Part shown: positions 1 through 8,585 of the stretch, in pieces | How positions within the stretch are numbered: position 1 is the first letter of the stretch | How the letters are laid out: every line of letters starts with the position of its first letter | Source: Streptomyces sp. Act143 | Lineage (GTDB): Bacteria > Actinomycetota > Actinomycetes > Streptomycetales > Streptomycetaceae | Assembly: GCF_003143935.1 (NCBI RefSeq) | Contig: NZ_QFRX01000001.1 | Coordinates: 8,519,507 to 8,583,506, forward strand | DNA: 64,000 nt | Direction: 5' to 3' | Notes under the pieces: model-generated | The model's input: only the letters and a program-made list of their open reading frames with translations | Database searches by the model: none | Told to the model about the DNA's origin: nothing | Position numbers and translations under genes: made by a program

Positions 1-2
1 GT

Positions 3-191
3 GCGGTGTGGCTGGGGCTCGCCTGCACCTGCCAGATGTGCTGCGGGGAGTTCGAGGACCCGTGGAGCCGGCAGCGCCGGGAAGGGCTGTGCAATCAGTG
101 CGACGGGTGCGGCGACTGCGGTGACTGCTGCAGTTGCTGCGAGTGCTGCGGGAACTGCTGCGACGGCTGCGACTGCGGGTGCGACTGCTGA
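3..191 (+). CDS. Cysteine-rich small protein, 5' end outside window (partial)
   Basis: The frame is open from the left edge to the TGA ending at 191, so the true start may lie upstream; GTG at 6 and ATG at 36 are internal candidates. The first visible residues are hydrophobic (VWLGLAC), possibly the end of a membrane helix or signal. The last 35 or so residues are dominated by Cys in CxxC, CC and CxCxC spacings mixed with Gly and Asp, which suggests metal binding or disulfide cross-linking. I do not recognise the family. A perfect 14-nt palindrome at 213-226 follows. The overlapping frame 1-306 is Ala/Thr-rich and looks like a shadow. Confidence 0.5.
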   Translation, partial: AVWLGLACTCQMCCGEFEDPWSRQRREGLCNQCDGCGDCGDCCSCCECCGNCCDGCDCGCDC

Positions 192-539
192 ACCGCCGCA
201 AACCGGCCGCCCGGTGCCGCGGCACCGCCGTGAGGGCGTTCCGTCCGGGGCGTCTACGCGGCCCGGCGGCTGGTCGCGCTGGTCCGTGAAGGGGTGCGGG
301 GCGTAGGGCCCTGGCCCTCCGCCCCCGAGAAATGGCCAACTCTTGGTCGACACATGGGTGGTTCAAAGCTTGACGGCCGAAAGGCGCCCTTGCGCCGACC
401 GGTCGTTCGGCCGAATACTCCCCCCAGCGCTTGTCAGGGGCACGGCGTGTTCGGAATCCGGACATGCGAGGTCCCTGGCTGCGCCTCACGGGCCCCGACC
501 CCACGCGGGCCCCCGACTTCCCCTGGGAGGGAACGAAAA
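192..539. other. Intergenic region before the sprB-like gene
   Basis: This 348-nt stretch has no convincing gene. It holds a short perfect palindrome (213-226) that could end the upstream transcript, and presumably the promoter and leader of the protease gene. A TTGACG hexamer near 369 is a possible -35 element, but I cannot identify a matching -10. The ribosome site (GGGAGGGA) lies just before 540. Confidence 0.4.
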
Positions 540-1442
540 GTGAGGATCAAGCGCACCACCCCCCGCAGCGGTATCACGAGACGGACCCGGCTGATCGCCG
601 TCTCCACCGGACTCGTGGCCGCCGCCGCGATCGCGATCCCCAACGCGAGCGCATCGGATGTGTCCACCTTCAGCACCACCCAGCTCAAGAGCGCCAGTAA
701 CTCGGTGCTCAAGGCCGACATCCCGGGCACCGCCTGGGCGGTCGACAGCAAGACCAACCGTGTCGTCGTCACCGTCGACAGCACCGTCTCCAAGGCCGAG
801 ATCGCCAAGCTCAAGCGGCAGGCGGGCGCCAACGCCGATGCGCTGACGATCAAGAAGACCCCGGGCAAGTTCCAGAAGCTCATCTCCGGCGGCGACGCCA
901 TCTATGCGAGTAGCTGGCGCTGCTCGCTGGGCTTCAACGTCCAGGACAACAGCGGGAACTACTACTTCCTGACCGCCGGTCACTGCACCGACGGCGCGGG
1001 TACCTGGTGGTCGAACTCGTCCCACTCGACCACGCTCGGCAGCACCGCCGGCTCCAGCTTCCCGACCAACGACTACGGCATCGTGCGCTACACGAACACG
1101 TCGGTCACCAAGTCGGGCTCCGTGGGCAGCCAGGACATCGCCAGTGCCGCCACGCCTTCCGTCGGCACCACGGTGTACCGCCGCGGCTCCACCACCGGCA
1201 CGCACAGCGGCCGGGTCACCGCCCTCAACGCGACCGTCAACTACGGCGGCGGCGACATCGTCTACGGCATGATCCAGACCACGGTCTGCGCCGAGCCCGG
1301 CGACTCCGGCGGCCCGCTGTACGGCGGCACCGTCGCCTACGGTCTGACCTCCGGCGGCAGCGGCAACTGCACCTCCGGCGGGACGACGTTCTTCCAGCCG
1401 GTCACCGAGGCGCTGAGCGCGTACGGGGTCCACGTCTACTAG
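540..1442 (+). CDS. sprB: Streptogrisin B-like secreted serine protease (S1E) precursor
   Basis: A 300-residue pre-pro-protease. GTG at 540 is chosen because GGGAGGGA precedes it and the next residues (RIKRT, then an Arg-rich and hydrophobic stretch) form a secretion signal cleaved near residue 38; the open frame upstream to 294 lacks such features. The propeptide runs to about 114. The mature enzyme would start at ISGGDAIY (115) and have 186 residues, close to streptogrisin B. The catalytic triad is visible: His148 (TAGHC), Asp178 (NDYG) and Ser256 (GDSGG). Four cysteines are placed for the two family disulfides. The family is extracellular and chymotrypsin-like, with the propeptide acting as folding chaperone and inhibitor. 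A strong hairpin follows the gene. Confidence 0.93.
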   Translation: MRIKRTTPRSGITRRTRLIAVSTGLVAAAAIAIPNASASDVSTFSTTQLKSASNSVLKADIPGTAWAVDSKTNRVVVTVDSTVSKAEIAKLKRQAGANADALTIKKTPGKFQKLISGGDAIYASSWRCSLGFNVQDNSGNYYFLTAGHCTDGAGTWWSNSSHSTTLGSTAGSSFPTNDYGIVRYTNTSVTKSGSVGSQDIASAATPSVGTTVYRRGSTTGTHSGRVTALNATVNYGGGDIVYGMIQTTVCAEPGDSGGPLYGGTVAYGLTSGGSGNCTSGGTTFFQPVTEALSAYGVHVY

Positions 1443-1471
1443 GCCTCGGCCGGTAGTCGCCCAGCGTTCAC

Positions 1472-1504
1472 GAGCCCCCGTACGCGACTCGCGTGCGGGG
1501 GCTC
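1472..1504 (+). terminator. Hairpin terminator after the sprB-like gene
   Basis: A 15-bp stem (GAGCCCCCGTACGCG against CGCGTGCGGGGGCTC, one G-U pair in RNA) closes a 3-nt loop, 30 nt after the protease stop. It is followed by CCCCCTT rather than a long T run, as is usual in Streptomyces. Confidence 0.85.
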
Positions 1505-1586
1505 CCCCTTGGTCGCGTGGCGGAGTTACCGTCGAACCACGGGAAGTACTCCCTGTGCACGTCCACGACGGACCCTGGGGGCCGTG

Positions 1587-2468
1587 ATGGTCGAGGAGTT
1601 GGTGGCGGCGGGGGTGGCTCTCACGTCCGCCGGAGCGGTGTACGCGATGGCCGCGGCGCGGGTCGTCAAACAGTACGAACGGGGTGTGGTCTTCCGCCTC
1701 GGCAAGCTCCGCTCACAGGTGCGCGGCCCGGGATTCACCATGATCATCCCGGGCGTCGACAAGCTCCGTAAGGTCAACATGCAGATCGTGACGATGCCGG
1801 TGCCCGCGCAGGAGGGCATCACCCGGGACAACGTCACGGTACGGGTCGACGCCGTCGTCTACTTCAAGGTGACCTCGCCGGCCGAGGCGGTCGTGCGGGT
1901 CGAGGACTACCGGTTCGCCGTCTCGCAGATGGCGCAGACCTCGCTGCGGTCGATCATCGGCAAGAGCGAGCTGGACGACCTGCTCTCCAACCGCGAGAAG
2001 CTCAACCAGGGGCTGGAGTTGATGATCGACAGCCCGGCCGTGGAGTGGGGTGTCACCATCGACCGCGTCGAGATCAAGGACGTCTCCCTGCCCGAGACCA
2101 TGAAGCGCTCCATGGCCCGGCAGGCCGAGGCCGACCGGGAGCGGCGGGCCCGGGTCATCAACGCCGATGCCGAACTCCAGGCGTCGAAGAAGCTCGCCGA
2201 GGCCGCCAAGGAGATGTCCGAGCAGCCCGCTGCGCTGCAACTGCGGCTGCTGCAGACGGTCGTGGCGGTCGCCGCCGAGAAGAACTCCACGCTCGTGCTG
2301 CCCTTCCCGGTGGAGCTGCTGCGGTTCCTGGAGAAGGCCCAGCAGGGCGTCGCGGCGGCCCCGCCGGCGTCGGTCGGTCCGGCGGCGCAACCGGTGCAGG
2401 AGCAACGCCCGTCCCCGCAGCCCCGCTTGGACCCGGACCCGGAGGGGTCGATTTCAAGACAGGACTAG
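1587..2468 (+). CDS. SPFH/band 7 domain protein (slipin/stomatin-like)
   Basis: A 293-residue protein with one N-terminal membrane helix (about residues 5-25), then an SPFH/band 7 domain starting at VVKQYERGVVFRLGKL and running to about 200, with the slipin-like RDNVTVRVDAVVYFKV segment. A charged helical stretch (about 170-220) and a Pro/Gln-rich tail follow. Such proteins oligomerise at the inner face of the membrane and organise microdomains or control membrane proteases. ATG at 1587 is preferred; GTG at 1584 is the adjacent alternative, and the ribosome site is weak. No NfeD or HtpX partner is adjacent. It lies alone between two secreted protease genes; a functional link to them is only a guess. 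Confidence 0.88.
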   Translation: MVEELVAAGVALTSAGAVYAMAAARVVKQYERGVVFRLGKLRSQVRGPGFTMIIPGVDKLRKVNMQIVTMPVPAQEGITRDNVTVRVDAVVYFKVTSPAEAVVRVEDYRFAVSQMAQTSLRSIIGKSELDDLLSNREKLNQGLELMIDSPAVEWGVTIDRVEIKDVSLPETMKRSMARQAEADRERRARVINADAELQASKKLAEAAKEMSEQPAALQLRLLQTVVAVAAEKNSTLVLPFPVELLRFLEKAQQGVAAAPPASVGPAAQPVQEQRPSPQPRLDPDPEGSISRQD

Positions 2469-2503
2469 ACCTCGCAGGCTGACGGGCAGTTACTCGCTCG
2501 TAG

Positions 2504-2552
2504 TGTTTGCGGTGCGAATTCGCCTGGTCTGACTGTTTGCGGTCAAGTTCGC
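2504..2552. promoter_or_regulatory. Direct repeat upstream of the second protease gene
   Basis: TGTTTGCGGT occurs at 2504-2513 and 2534-2543, exactly 30 bp apart (about three helical turns). Each copy is followed by a related TTCGC (2519-2523 and 2548-2552). The site lies 150-200 bp upstream of the TTG start at 2702 and could bind an activator on one face of the helix. No promoter hexamers are clear. Confidence 0.45.
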
Positions 2553-2701
2553 GGGGGCGTGCAACCGCGTTCTACGCGCGTCCGGAAGTCAACCTTGTGC
2601 ACTCCCTGCGGGGTTCGGAAGAGTAGGCGCTCGTCAACCAGCCTTCCGGCCCGCGAGGTCCCCACAACCGACCGGGCCGACCCCCCACAGGAGGACGCGA
2701 G

Positions 2702-3784
2702 TTGAAGCACCGACGCATACCCAGGCGGCGGGCCGCCGTGGCAGGTGCGGGAATCGCCGCACTGGTCGCCGCGGGAGTCACCTTCCAGACTGCGAACGCC
2801 AGCGAGCCCGCGAACGACCCCACGCCGAAGGTTCTCTCGGCTCTCGCGGCCGGAAACCTCGCCTCGACGCTCGACAAGGAACTCGGCGGCGACGCGGCGG
2901 GAACGTACTACGACGCGAAGAGCAAGGCCCTCGTCGTCAACGTCCTCGACGAGGCCGCGGCCTCGGTCGTCGAGGAGGCCGGCGCCCGGGCCCGGGTCGT
3001 GGAGAACTCCCTCGCCGAGCTCAGAAGCGCCCGTGCGACCCTCAAGGACGACGCGACCATCCCGGGCACGTCCTGGGCGACCGACCCGGCCACCAACAAG
3101 GTGGTCGTCACCGCCGACCGCACGGTCTCCGACGCCGAGTGGGCCAAGCTCACGAAGGTCGTCGACGGGCTCGGCGGAACGGCGGAACTCCAGCGGACGA
3201 AGGGTGAGTTCAAGCCCTTCATCGCCGGTGGCGACGCCATCACCGGCGGCAGCGGGCGGTGCTCGCTCGGCTTCAACGTGAGCAAGGGCGGCGAGCCGTA
3301 CTTCCTCACCGCCGGGCACTGCACCGAGGCGATCTCGACCTGGTCGGACTCGAGCGGCACCCAGATCGGCACCAACGAGGTGTCCAGCTTCCCGGACAAC
3401 GACTACGGGCTGGTCAAGTACACCGCGGACGTCGACCACCCGAGCGAGGTGGACCTCTACAACGGGTCCGCGCAGGCGATCACGGGCGCGGCTTCGGCGA
3501 CCGTCGGGATGAAGGTCACGCGCAGCGGGTCCACGACCCAGGTGCACGACGGGACCGTCACCGGGCTGGACGCCACCGTGAACTACGGCAACGGTGACAT
3601 CGTCAACGGGCTGATCCAGACCGACGTCTGCGCGGAGCCGGGGGACAGCGGTGGGTCGCTGTTCTCGGGGAGCAACGCGATCGGGCTGACGTCGGGGGGC
3701 AGTGGTGACTGCACCTCCGGTGGGGAGACGTTCTTCCAGCCGGTGACGGAGGCTCTGTCGGCCACCGGTACGTCCATCGGCTGA
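2702..3784 (+). CDS. Streptogrisin-type secreted serine protease (S1E) with long propeptide
   Basis: A 360-residue precursor. The start is TTG at 2702, with AGGAGG at 2690-2695 and a classical signal (KHRRIPRRR then a hydrophobic core) directly behind it. The propeptide reaches about residue 173, some 60 residues longer than in the neighbour at 540, and matches the alpha-lytic-protease prodomain pattern. The mature domain starts at IAGGDAIT (174), about 187 residues, with His206 (TAGHC), Asp234 (NDYG) and Ser316 (GDSGG). The mature part is clearly homologous to the first protease, so the two are paralogues. A hairpin lies just behind the stop. Confidence 0.92.
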   Translation: MKHRRIPRRRAAVAGAGIAALVAAGVTFQTANASEPANDPTPKVLSALAAGNLASTLDKELGGDAAGTYYDAKSKALVVNVLDEAAASVVEEAGARARVVENSLAELRSARATLKDDATIPGTSWATDPATNKVVVTADRTVSDAEWAKLTKVVDGLGGTAELQRTKGEFKPFIAGGDAITGGSGRCSLGFNVSKGGEPYFLTAGHCTEAISTWSDSSGTQIGTNEVSSFPDNDYGLVKYTADVDHPSEVDLYNGSAQAITGAASATVGMKVTRSGSTTQVHDGTVTGLDATVNYGNGDIVNGLIQTDVCAEPGDSGGSLFSGSNAIGLTSGGSGDCTSGGETFFQPVTEALSATGTSIG

Positions 3785-3793
3785 CGGCTCGTT

Positions 3794-3839
3794 GTGGTGC
3801 GGGTGGTTCTTGGTCTCCCACCCGCATCATCCGCACCAC
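3794..3839. terminator. Hairpin terminator between convergent genes
   Basis: GCGGGTGG (3799-3806) pairs with CCACCCGC (3818-3825). An alternative pairing joins GTGGTGCGG (3794-3802) to CCGCACCAC (3831-3839). It starts about 10 nt after the protease stop and faces the convergent membrane-protein gene. Confidence 0.75.
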
Positions 3840-3901
3840 CCGTGCGACTTTCGTCGTCGAGTGCGGGCGGCCCCTGTGCGGGTCGCCCGCCGTCGGCGGC
3901 T

Positions 3902-3965
3902 GCGGGGCCCCGCGACTGCGGGGCCCCGCGACTGCGGGGCCCCGCGACTGCGGGGCTCCGCAGCC
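3902..3965. repeat. 16-bp tandem repeat, 3 perfect units plus one diverged
   Basis: The unit GCGGGGCCCCGCGACT is repeated perfectly at 3902, 3918 and 3934, and a changed fourth copy starts at 3950. Each unit contains the palindrome GCGGGGCCCCGC, so the array can fold into several alternative hairpins. It lies between convergent genes and ends about 10 nt from the stop of the minus-strand gene at 3977, so it may act as a bidirectional terminator. Confidence 0.85.
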
Positions 3966-3976
3966 GACCGCGGGGC

Positions 3977-5026
3977 TTACGGTGTCCGTGTCGGCAGGGC
4001 TTCGCCCTCGCGTCGTGCGCGCAGTACCGACGCTCCCAGCGTGATCGCGATCCCGGCCGCCGCCCATGCCGACAGCACCAGCAGGGCGGCGGTCGTGTCG
4101 TTGCCCTTGAAGTACGCGATCGAGCGGGCCACCCAGGTGCCCGCGCCCGGCGGCAGCGCCGGGCCGATCGCCTTCCAGAACGGCGGCAGCATCGGCAGCG
4201 GGAAGGCACCGCCCGCGCTCGGATTGCCCGCGATCACCACGAGCAGGATCGCCAGGCCGATGCCGACGATCCCGAAGACGCCCTGGAGGGCCAGGGTCGC
4301 CGCCCCCACCGCGAAGGTGACCAGCGCGCCCAGCCCCCAGAAGGCCATCACGCTGCCGGGCAGCGCGTCCAGGATCGGGCCCACGATCACCGCGCCGCCG
4401 AGCCCGCCGGCGATCGACACCAGCGCCATCACGACCAGCCGGATCAGCGCGCGGCGCGGGTTGGCGGGCCGGGCGCCGGTGCTGATCGCCAGGATCGAGG
4501 CGCACAGATAGCCGCCGACGCACCAGCCGACGACGACGTAGAACGACGACAGTCCGTCGAAGTCGGTGGCGGAGGCCGGAGCCACGTCCACCGTGCGGAT
4601 GCCCCGCTGCTGGGAGGCCTCCAGGGCGGTGAGGTACTTCTCCAGGGTGGTGGCGAGGACGGTGCCGCCGCCGCTCGCGACCAGGAGCGTGTCCTTCGCC
4701 CCGGTCACGTTGACGATCAGCGCCCCGTCGATGTCCCGGTTCATGATCTGCTCGCGGGCCGTCGCCTCGTCGGCCACCGTGCGCGGGTCCAGGGGTGAGC
4801 CGGGCAGCTGCTCCAGCCGGGTCACCGCCTGCTGGGCGGCGGCCCGCGGTGCCACCACCCCGAAGGGCACGTCTTTCGGCTTCGGATTGTGCAGCGCCCC
4901 CACGTAGGAGGCGATGAACAGCAGCTGGAGGGCGAGCACGCCGAGGACGAGCACGGTGGCCCGCGGGGTGACCGCGTCCTTCACTTCGGCGAGGAAGCCG
5001 CCGGTCTGGGTGCCGTTCTGTGTCAT
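3977..5026 (-). CDS. DUF3533-like (YhgE/ABC-2-type) membrane protein
   Basis: A 349-residue membrane protein. One helix lies near the N-terminus (about residues 25-43), followed by a roughly 130-residue external domain, then five more hydrophobic segments. This arrangement matches the DUF3533/YhgE-Pip group of ABC-2-like permeases, some linked to secretion or drug tolerance. No ATPase gene is adjacent, so the substrate cannot be inferred. ATG at 5026 has a GGGGA stretch before it. It is transcribed away from dnaE2; the shared 130-nt gap holds the SOS box, which is much closer to dnaE2. Confidence 0.7.
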   Translation of the reverse strand: MTQNGTQTGGFLAEVKDAVTPRATVLVLGVLALQLLFIASYVGALHNPKPKDVPFGVVAPRAAAQQAVTRLEQLPGSPLDPRTVADEATAREQIMNRDIDGALIVNVTGAKDTLLVASGGGTVLATTLEKYLTALEASQQRGIRTVDVAPASATDFDGLSSFYVVVGWCVGGYLCASILAISTGARPANPRRALIRLVVMALVSIAGGLGGAVIVGPILDALPGSVMAFWGLGALVTFAVGAATLALQGVFGIVGIGLAILLVVIAGNPSAGGAFPLPMLPPFWKAIGPALPPGAGTWVARSIAYFKGNDTTAALLVLSAWAAAGIAITLGASVLRARREGEALPTRTP

Positions 5027-5131
5027 GTCCCCACAGTCCGAGGCGGCGGACGTTTTCGCAGGTGGGAGGCGGCCGAACGGTTATCGCACAGACGTTCGGG
5101 ATAGGAGGTATGGTGGGGGTGAGGCTGTTGG

Positions 5132-5143
5132 GAACTGATGTTC
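5132..5143. promoter_or_regulatory. LexA (SOS) box of dnaE2
   Basis: GAACTGATGTTC is a perfect GAAC-N4-GTTC match to the actinobacterial LexA operator. It ends 4 nt before ATG 5148 and 16 nt before GTG 5160, so LexA would cover the transcription start. That predicts a very short leader and induction of dnaE2 and the downstream gene by DNA damage. Confidence 0.85.
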
Positions 5144-5159
5144 GAAAATGGAGGCGCGG

Positions 5160-8100
5160 GTGCCCGGGTTCACGCATCTGCACACCGTCTCCGGGTTCTC
5201 CCTGCGGTACGGGGCTTCCCACCCGGAGCGCCTTGCCGAGCGTGCCGCCGAGCGGGGCATGGACGCCCTCGCCCTCACCGACCGCGACACCCTCGCGGGC
5301 ACGGTCCGCTTCGCCAAGGCCTGCGCCAAGGCGGGGGTGCGGCCGCTGTTCGGCGCCGAGCTGGCCGTCGAGGAGTACGAGCCGGTACGGCAGGAGCGGC
5401 GCCGTGCCCCCGTCCGCGGCGGTGCCTTCATCGACGAGTCGACCCCCCGCGTCACCTTCCTCGCCCGGGACGGTGCCCGCGGCTGGGCCGACCTGTGCCG
5501 GCTGGTCACGGCGGTGCACGCGGGGGAGGGCGGGGTGCCGCTGCTGCCCTGGGCCGAGAGCCGCGGCGACGGCCTGACCGTCCTGCTCGGCCCCGACTCC
5601 GACGTCGGCCGCGCCCTCGCCGCCGGCCGCCCCGACCGGGCGGCCCGGCTCCTCGCCCCCTGGCGGGAGCGGTACGGCGACGCGCTGCGCCTGGAGGCCG
5701 TCTGGCACGGCCGCAAGGGCACCGGCCCCGGCTCCCTGCGCCTCGCCGCCCGCACCGTGGGCTTCGCCGCCGAGCAGCGCGTACGTCCCGTGCTCGGCAA
5801 CGCCGTCCGGTACGCCGACCCCGGCCAGGGCCCGGTCGCCGACGTCCTGGACGCCGCCCGCCGGCTCGTCCCCGTCGGCGCCGCCAAGGAGCTGGACTCC
5901 GGCGAGGCCTGGCTCAAGGACGCGCCCGCCATGCTGGCGGCGGCCGAGCGGATCGTGGAGGCCGCGGGCTTCCGGCGCGACACCGCCCACCGGCTCCTGG
6001 AGCAGACGCAGGCGACGGCCGCCGAGTGCCTGGTCGACCCCGAGGACGACCTCGGCATCGGTACCGTCCACTTCCCCGAGCCGCACCTCGTGGGCGCGGG
6101 CCGCCGCACCGCCCAGCGGACGCTCGCCTCCCGGGCGGCGGCCGGGATGGTGCGGATGGGGTACGCCGGCCGGTACGCCTACTGGGAGCGGATGCATCAG
6201 GAGCTGGACATCATCGCCCACCACGGCTTCGCCTCCTACTTCCTGACGGTCGCTCAAGTGGTGGACGACGTGCGGGGAATGGGCATCCGGGTGGCCGCGC
6301 GCGGCTCCGGCGCGGGGTCGCTGGTGAACCACCTCCTCGGCATCGCCCACGCCGACCCGGTCGAGCACGGGCTGCTGATGGAGCGGTTCCTGTCCAAGCG
6401 GCGGCTGGTGCTGCCCGACATCGACATCGACGTGGAGTCCGCGCGCCGGCTGGAGGTCTACCGCGCGATCATCGGCCGGTTCGGCACCGAGCGGGTCGCG
6501 ACGGTCGCGATGCCGGAGACGTACCGGGTGCGGCACGCGGTCCGGGACGTGGGGGCGGCCCTGTCCATGGACCCCGCCGACATCGACCGCATCGCCAAGT
6601 CCTTCCCGCACATCCGGGCCCGTGACGCCCGCGCCGCGCTGGAGGAACTGCCCGAACTGCGGTCGCTGGCGAAGGAGTTTCAGCGGGAAGGGGCGGAGCA
6701 CGGGCGGCTGTGGGAGCTGGTCGAGTCCCTCGACGCCCTGCCGCGCGGTGTCGCCATGCACCCGTGCGGGGTGCTCCTGTCCGACGCCTCCCTGCTCGCC
6801 CGTACGCCGGTCATGCCGACCAGCGGCGAGGGCTTCCCCATGTCGCAGTTCGACAAGGACGACGTCGAGGACCTCGGGCTGCTCAAGCTCGACGTGCTGG
6901 GCGTGCGGATGCAGTCGGCGATGGCGCACGCCGTCGCGGAGGTGGCGCGGGCGACGGGAGAGGCGGTCGACATCGACGCGATCGCCCCCGGTGACCCGGC
7001 GACGTACCAGCTCATCCGGTCCGCCGAGACATTGGGCTGCTTCCAGATCGAGTCGCCGGGGCAGCGGGACCTGGTCGGGCGGCTCCAGCCGGCCACCTTC
7101 CACGACCTCGTCGTCGACATCTCGCTGTTCCGGCCGGGTCCGGTCGCCGCCGACATGGTGCGGCCGTTCATCGAGGCACGGCACGGGCGGGCGCCCGTCA
7201 GGTACCCGCACCCCGATCTGGAAGGGCCGCTGAAGGGGACGTACGGGGTCGTCGTCTTCCATGAGCAGATCATCGACATCGTCGACATCATGACCGGCTG
7301 CGGACGCGGCGAGGCCGACCGGGTGCGGCGCGGGCTGTCCGACCCGGAGTCGCAGGGGCGGATCAGGTTCTGGTTCGCACAGCACGCGGCGGCCCGGGGC
7401 TATGACGCGGAAACGATTCAGCGGACCTGGGGGATCATCGAGGCCTTCGGGTCGTACGGCTTCTGCAAGGCGCACGCGGTCGCCTTCGCCGTCCCCACCT
7501 ACCAGTCGGCGTGGCTGAAGGCGCACCACCCGGCCGCCTTCTACGCCGGACTGCTCACGCACGACCCCGGGATGTATCCGAAGCGGCTGCTGCTGGCGGA
7601 CGCGCGGCGGCGCGGGGTGCCGATCCTGCCGTTGGACGTGAACAAGTCGGCGGTCGCACACCGTATCGAACTGGTGTCTGATTCGGGGGTGTGGGGTCTC
7701 CGGCTCGCCCTTTCCGACGTGCACGGCATCAGCGAGGCCGAGGCCGCGCGGATCGCGGACGGACAGCCGTACGCCTCGCTGCTCGACTTCTGGGAGCGGG
7801 CCCGGCCCAGCAGGCCGCTGGCCCAACGGCTTGCTCAAGTGGGCGCGTTGGACGCCTTCGGTGCCAACCGTCGTGATCTGCAACTGCACTTGACCGAGCT
7901 GCACCGGGGTGCGCGGGGCGGTGGCGGCGGTCAACTGCCGCTGTCCGGCGGGCGGAGGACCGCCTCCGCCGGGCTGCCCGACCTCTCCTCCGCCGAGAAG
8001 CTCAGCGCCGAGCTGGGAGTGCTGTCCATGGACGCCTCGCGCAACCTCATGGACGACCACCGGGAGTTCCTGGCGGAGCTGGGGGTGGTCGGCGCACGCC

Positions 8101-8585
8101 GGCTGCGGGAGGCGCGGCACGGGGAGACGGTCCTCGTCGCCGGCGCCAAGGCGGCCACCCAGACGCCGCCGATCCGGTCCGGCAAGCGGGTCATCTTCAG
8201 CACCCTGGACGACGGCACCGGCCTGGTCGACCTCGCCTTCTTCGACGACTCCCACGACGCCTGCGCCCACACCGTCTTCCACTCCTGGCTGCTGCTGGTG
8301 CGCGGGACGGTGCAGCGGCGCGGCCCGCGCAGCCTCAGTGTGGTGGGCGCCGCCGCCTGGAACCTCGCCGAACTGGTCGAACTGCGGGCCGAGCAGGGCC
8401 TCGACGCGGTGGCGGCACGGCTGGCGGAGCCGGTGCCGCAAGCCGCCGGGGATTCGACCGGCGGCCGACGCATCCAGATGCCGACGGGATACGAACTGCA
8501 TCCGTGGGCCGATCTGCGACCTGCGGGTCAAGAGACTTCACAGCCAAGGAAGTTGTGGCACCAGAGTCCGGGGAGTGCGGGATGA
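5160..8585 (+). CDS. dnaE2: Error-prone DNA polymerase III alpha subunit DnaE2 (ImuC)
   Basis: About 1141 residues, near the usual DnaE2 length. The PHP domain opens with PGFTHLHTVSGFSLRYGAS; the polymerase core shows LPDIDIDVES (near residue 420) and the KLDVLGVRMQSAM segment (near 578); the C-terminus carries an OB-fold region. DnaE2 performs mutagenic translesion synthesis in the SOS response together with ImuB. GTG at 5160 is preferred because GGAGG lies at 5150-5154 and homologues I recall begin PGFTHLH; ATG at 5148 would add four residues and put the LexA box 4 nt upstream. The stop overlaps the next start as ATGA, so the two genes are translationally coupled. Confidence 0.93.
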   Translation: MPGFTHLHTVSGFSLRYGASHPERLAERAAERGMDALALTDRDTLAGTVRFAKACAKAGVRPLFGAELAVEEYEPVRQERRRAPVRGGAFIDESTPRVTFLARDGARGWADLCRLVTAVHAGEGGVPLLPWAESRGDGLTVLLGPDSDVGRALAAGRPDRAARLLAPWRERYGDALRLEAVWHGRKGTGPGSLRLAARTVGFAAEQRVRPVLGNAVRYADPGQGPVADVLDAARRLVPVGAAKELDSGEAWLKDAPAMLAAAERIVEAAGFRRDTAHRLLEQTQATAAECLVDPEDDLGIGTVHFPEPHLVGAGRRTAQRTLASRAAAGMVRMGYAGRYAYWERMHQELDIIAHHGFASYFLTVAQVVDDVRGMGIRVAARGSGAGSLVNHLLGIAHADPVEHGLLMERFLSKRRLVLPDIDIDVESARRLEVYRAIIGRFGTERVATVAMPETYRVRHAVRDVGAALSMDPADIDRIAKSFPHIRARDARAALEELPELRSLAKEFQREGAEHGRLWELVESLDALPRGVAMHPCGVLLSDASLLARTPVMPTSGEGFPMSQFDKDDVEDLGLLKLDVLGVRMQSAMAHAVAEVARATGEAVDIDAIAPGDPATYQLIRSAETLGCFQIESPGQRDLVGRLQPATFHDLVVDISLFRPGPVAADMVRPFIEARHGRAPVRYPHPDLEGPLKGTYGVVVFHEQIIDIVDIMTGCGRGEADRVRRGLSDPESQGRIRFWFAQHAAARGYDAETIQRTWGIIEAFGSYGFCKAHAVAFAVPTYQSAWLKAHHPAAFYAGLLTHDPGMYPKRLLLADARRRGVPILPLDVNKSAVAHRIELVSDSGVWGLRLALSDVHGISEAEAARIADGQPYASLLDFWERARPSRPLAQRLAQVGALDAFGANRRDLQLHLTELHRGARGGGGGQLPLSGGRRTASAGLPDLSSAEKLSAELGVLSMDASRNLMDDHREFLAELGVVGARRLREARHGETVLVAGAKAATQTPPIRSGKRVIFSTLDDGTGLVDLAFFDDSHDACAHTVFHSWLLLVRGTVQRRGPRSLSVVGAAAWNLAELVELRAEQGLDAVAARLAEPVPQAAGDSTGGRRIQMPTGYELHPWADLRPAGQETSQPRKLWHQSPGSAG

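Noticed and set aside
294..539. N-terminal extension of the sprB-like protease from a start at 294
   Set aside because: The extra 82 residues have no signal peptide character, and the GTG at 540 has a ribosome site followed directly by a normal signal sequence.
3902..3965. CRISPR-like array
   Set aside because: Repeats are directly contiguous 16-mers with no unique spacers, unlike CRISPR arrays.
3603..8531. Very long minus-strand open frame antisense to dnaE2 (over 1600 codons)
   Set aside because: It lacks any recognisable domain and has Arg/Pro/Gly/His-heavy composition; such frames are expected opposite GC-biased coding DNA. dnaE2 and the DUF3533-like gene explain the region.
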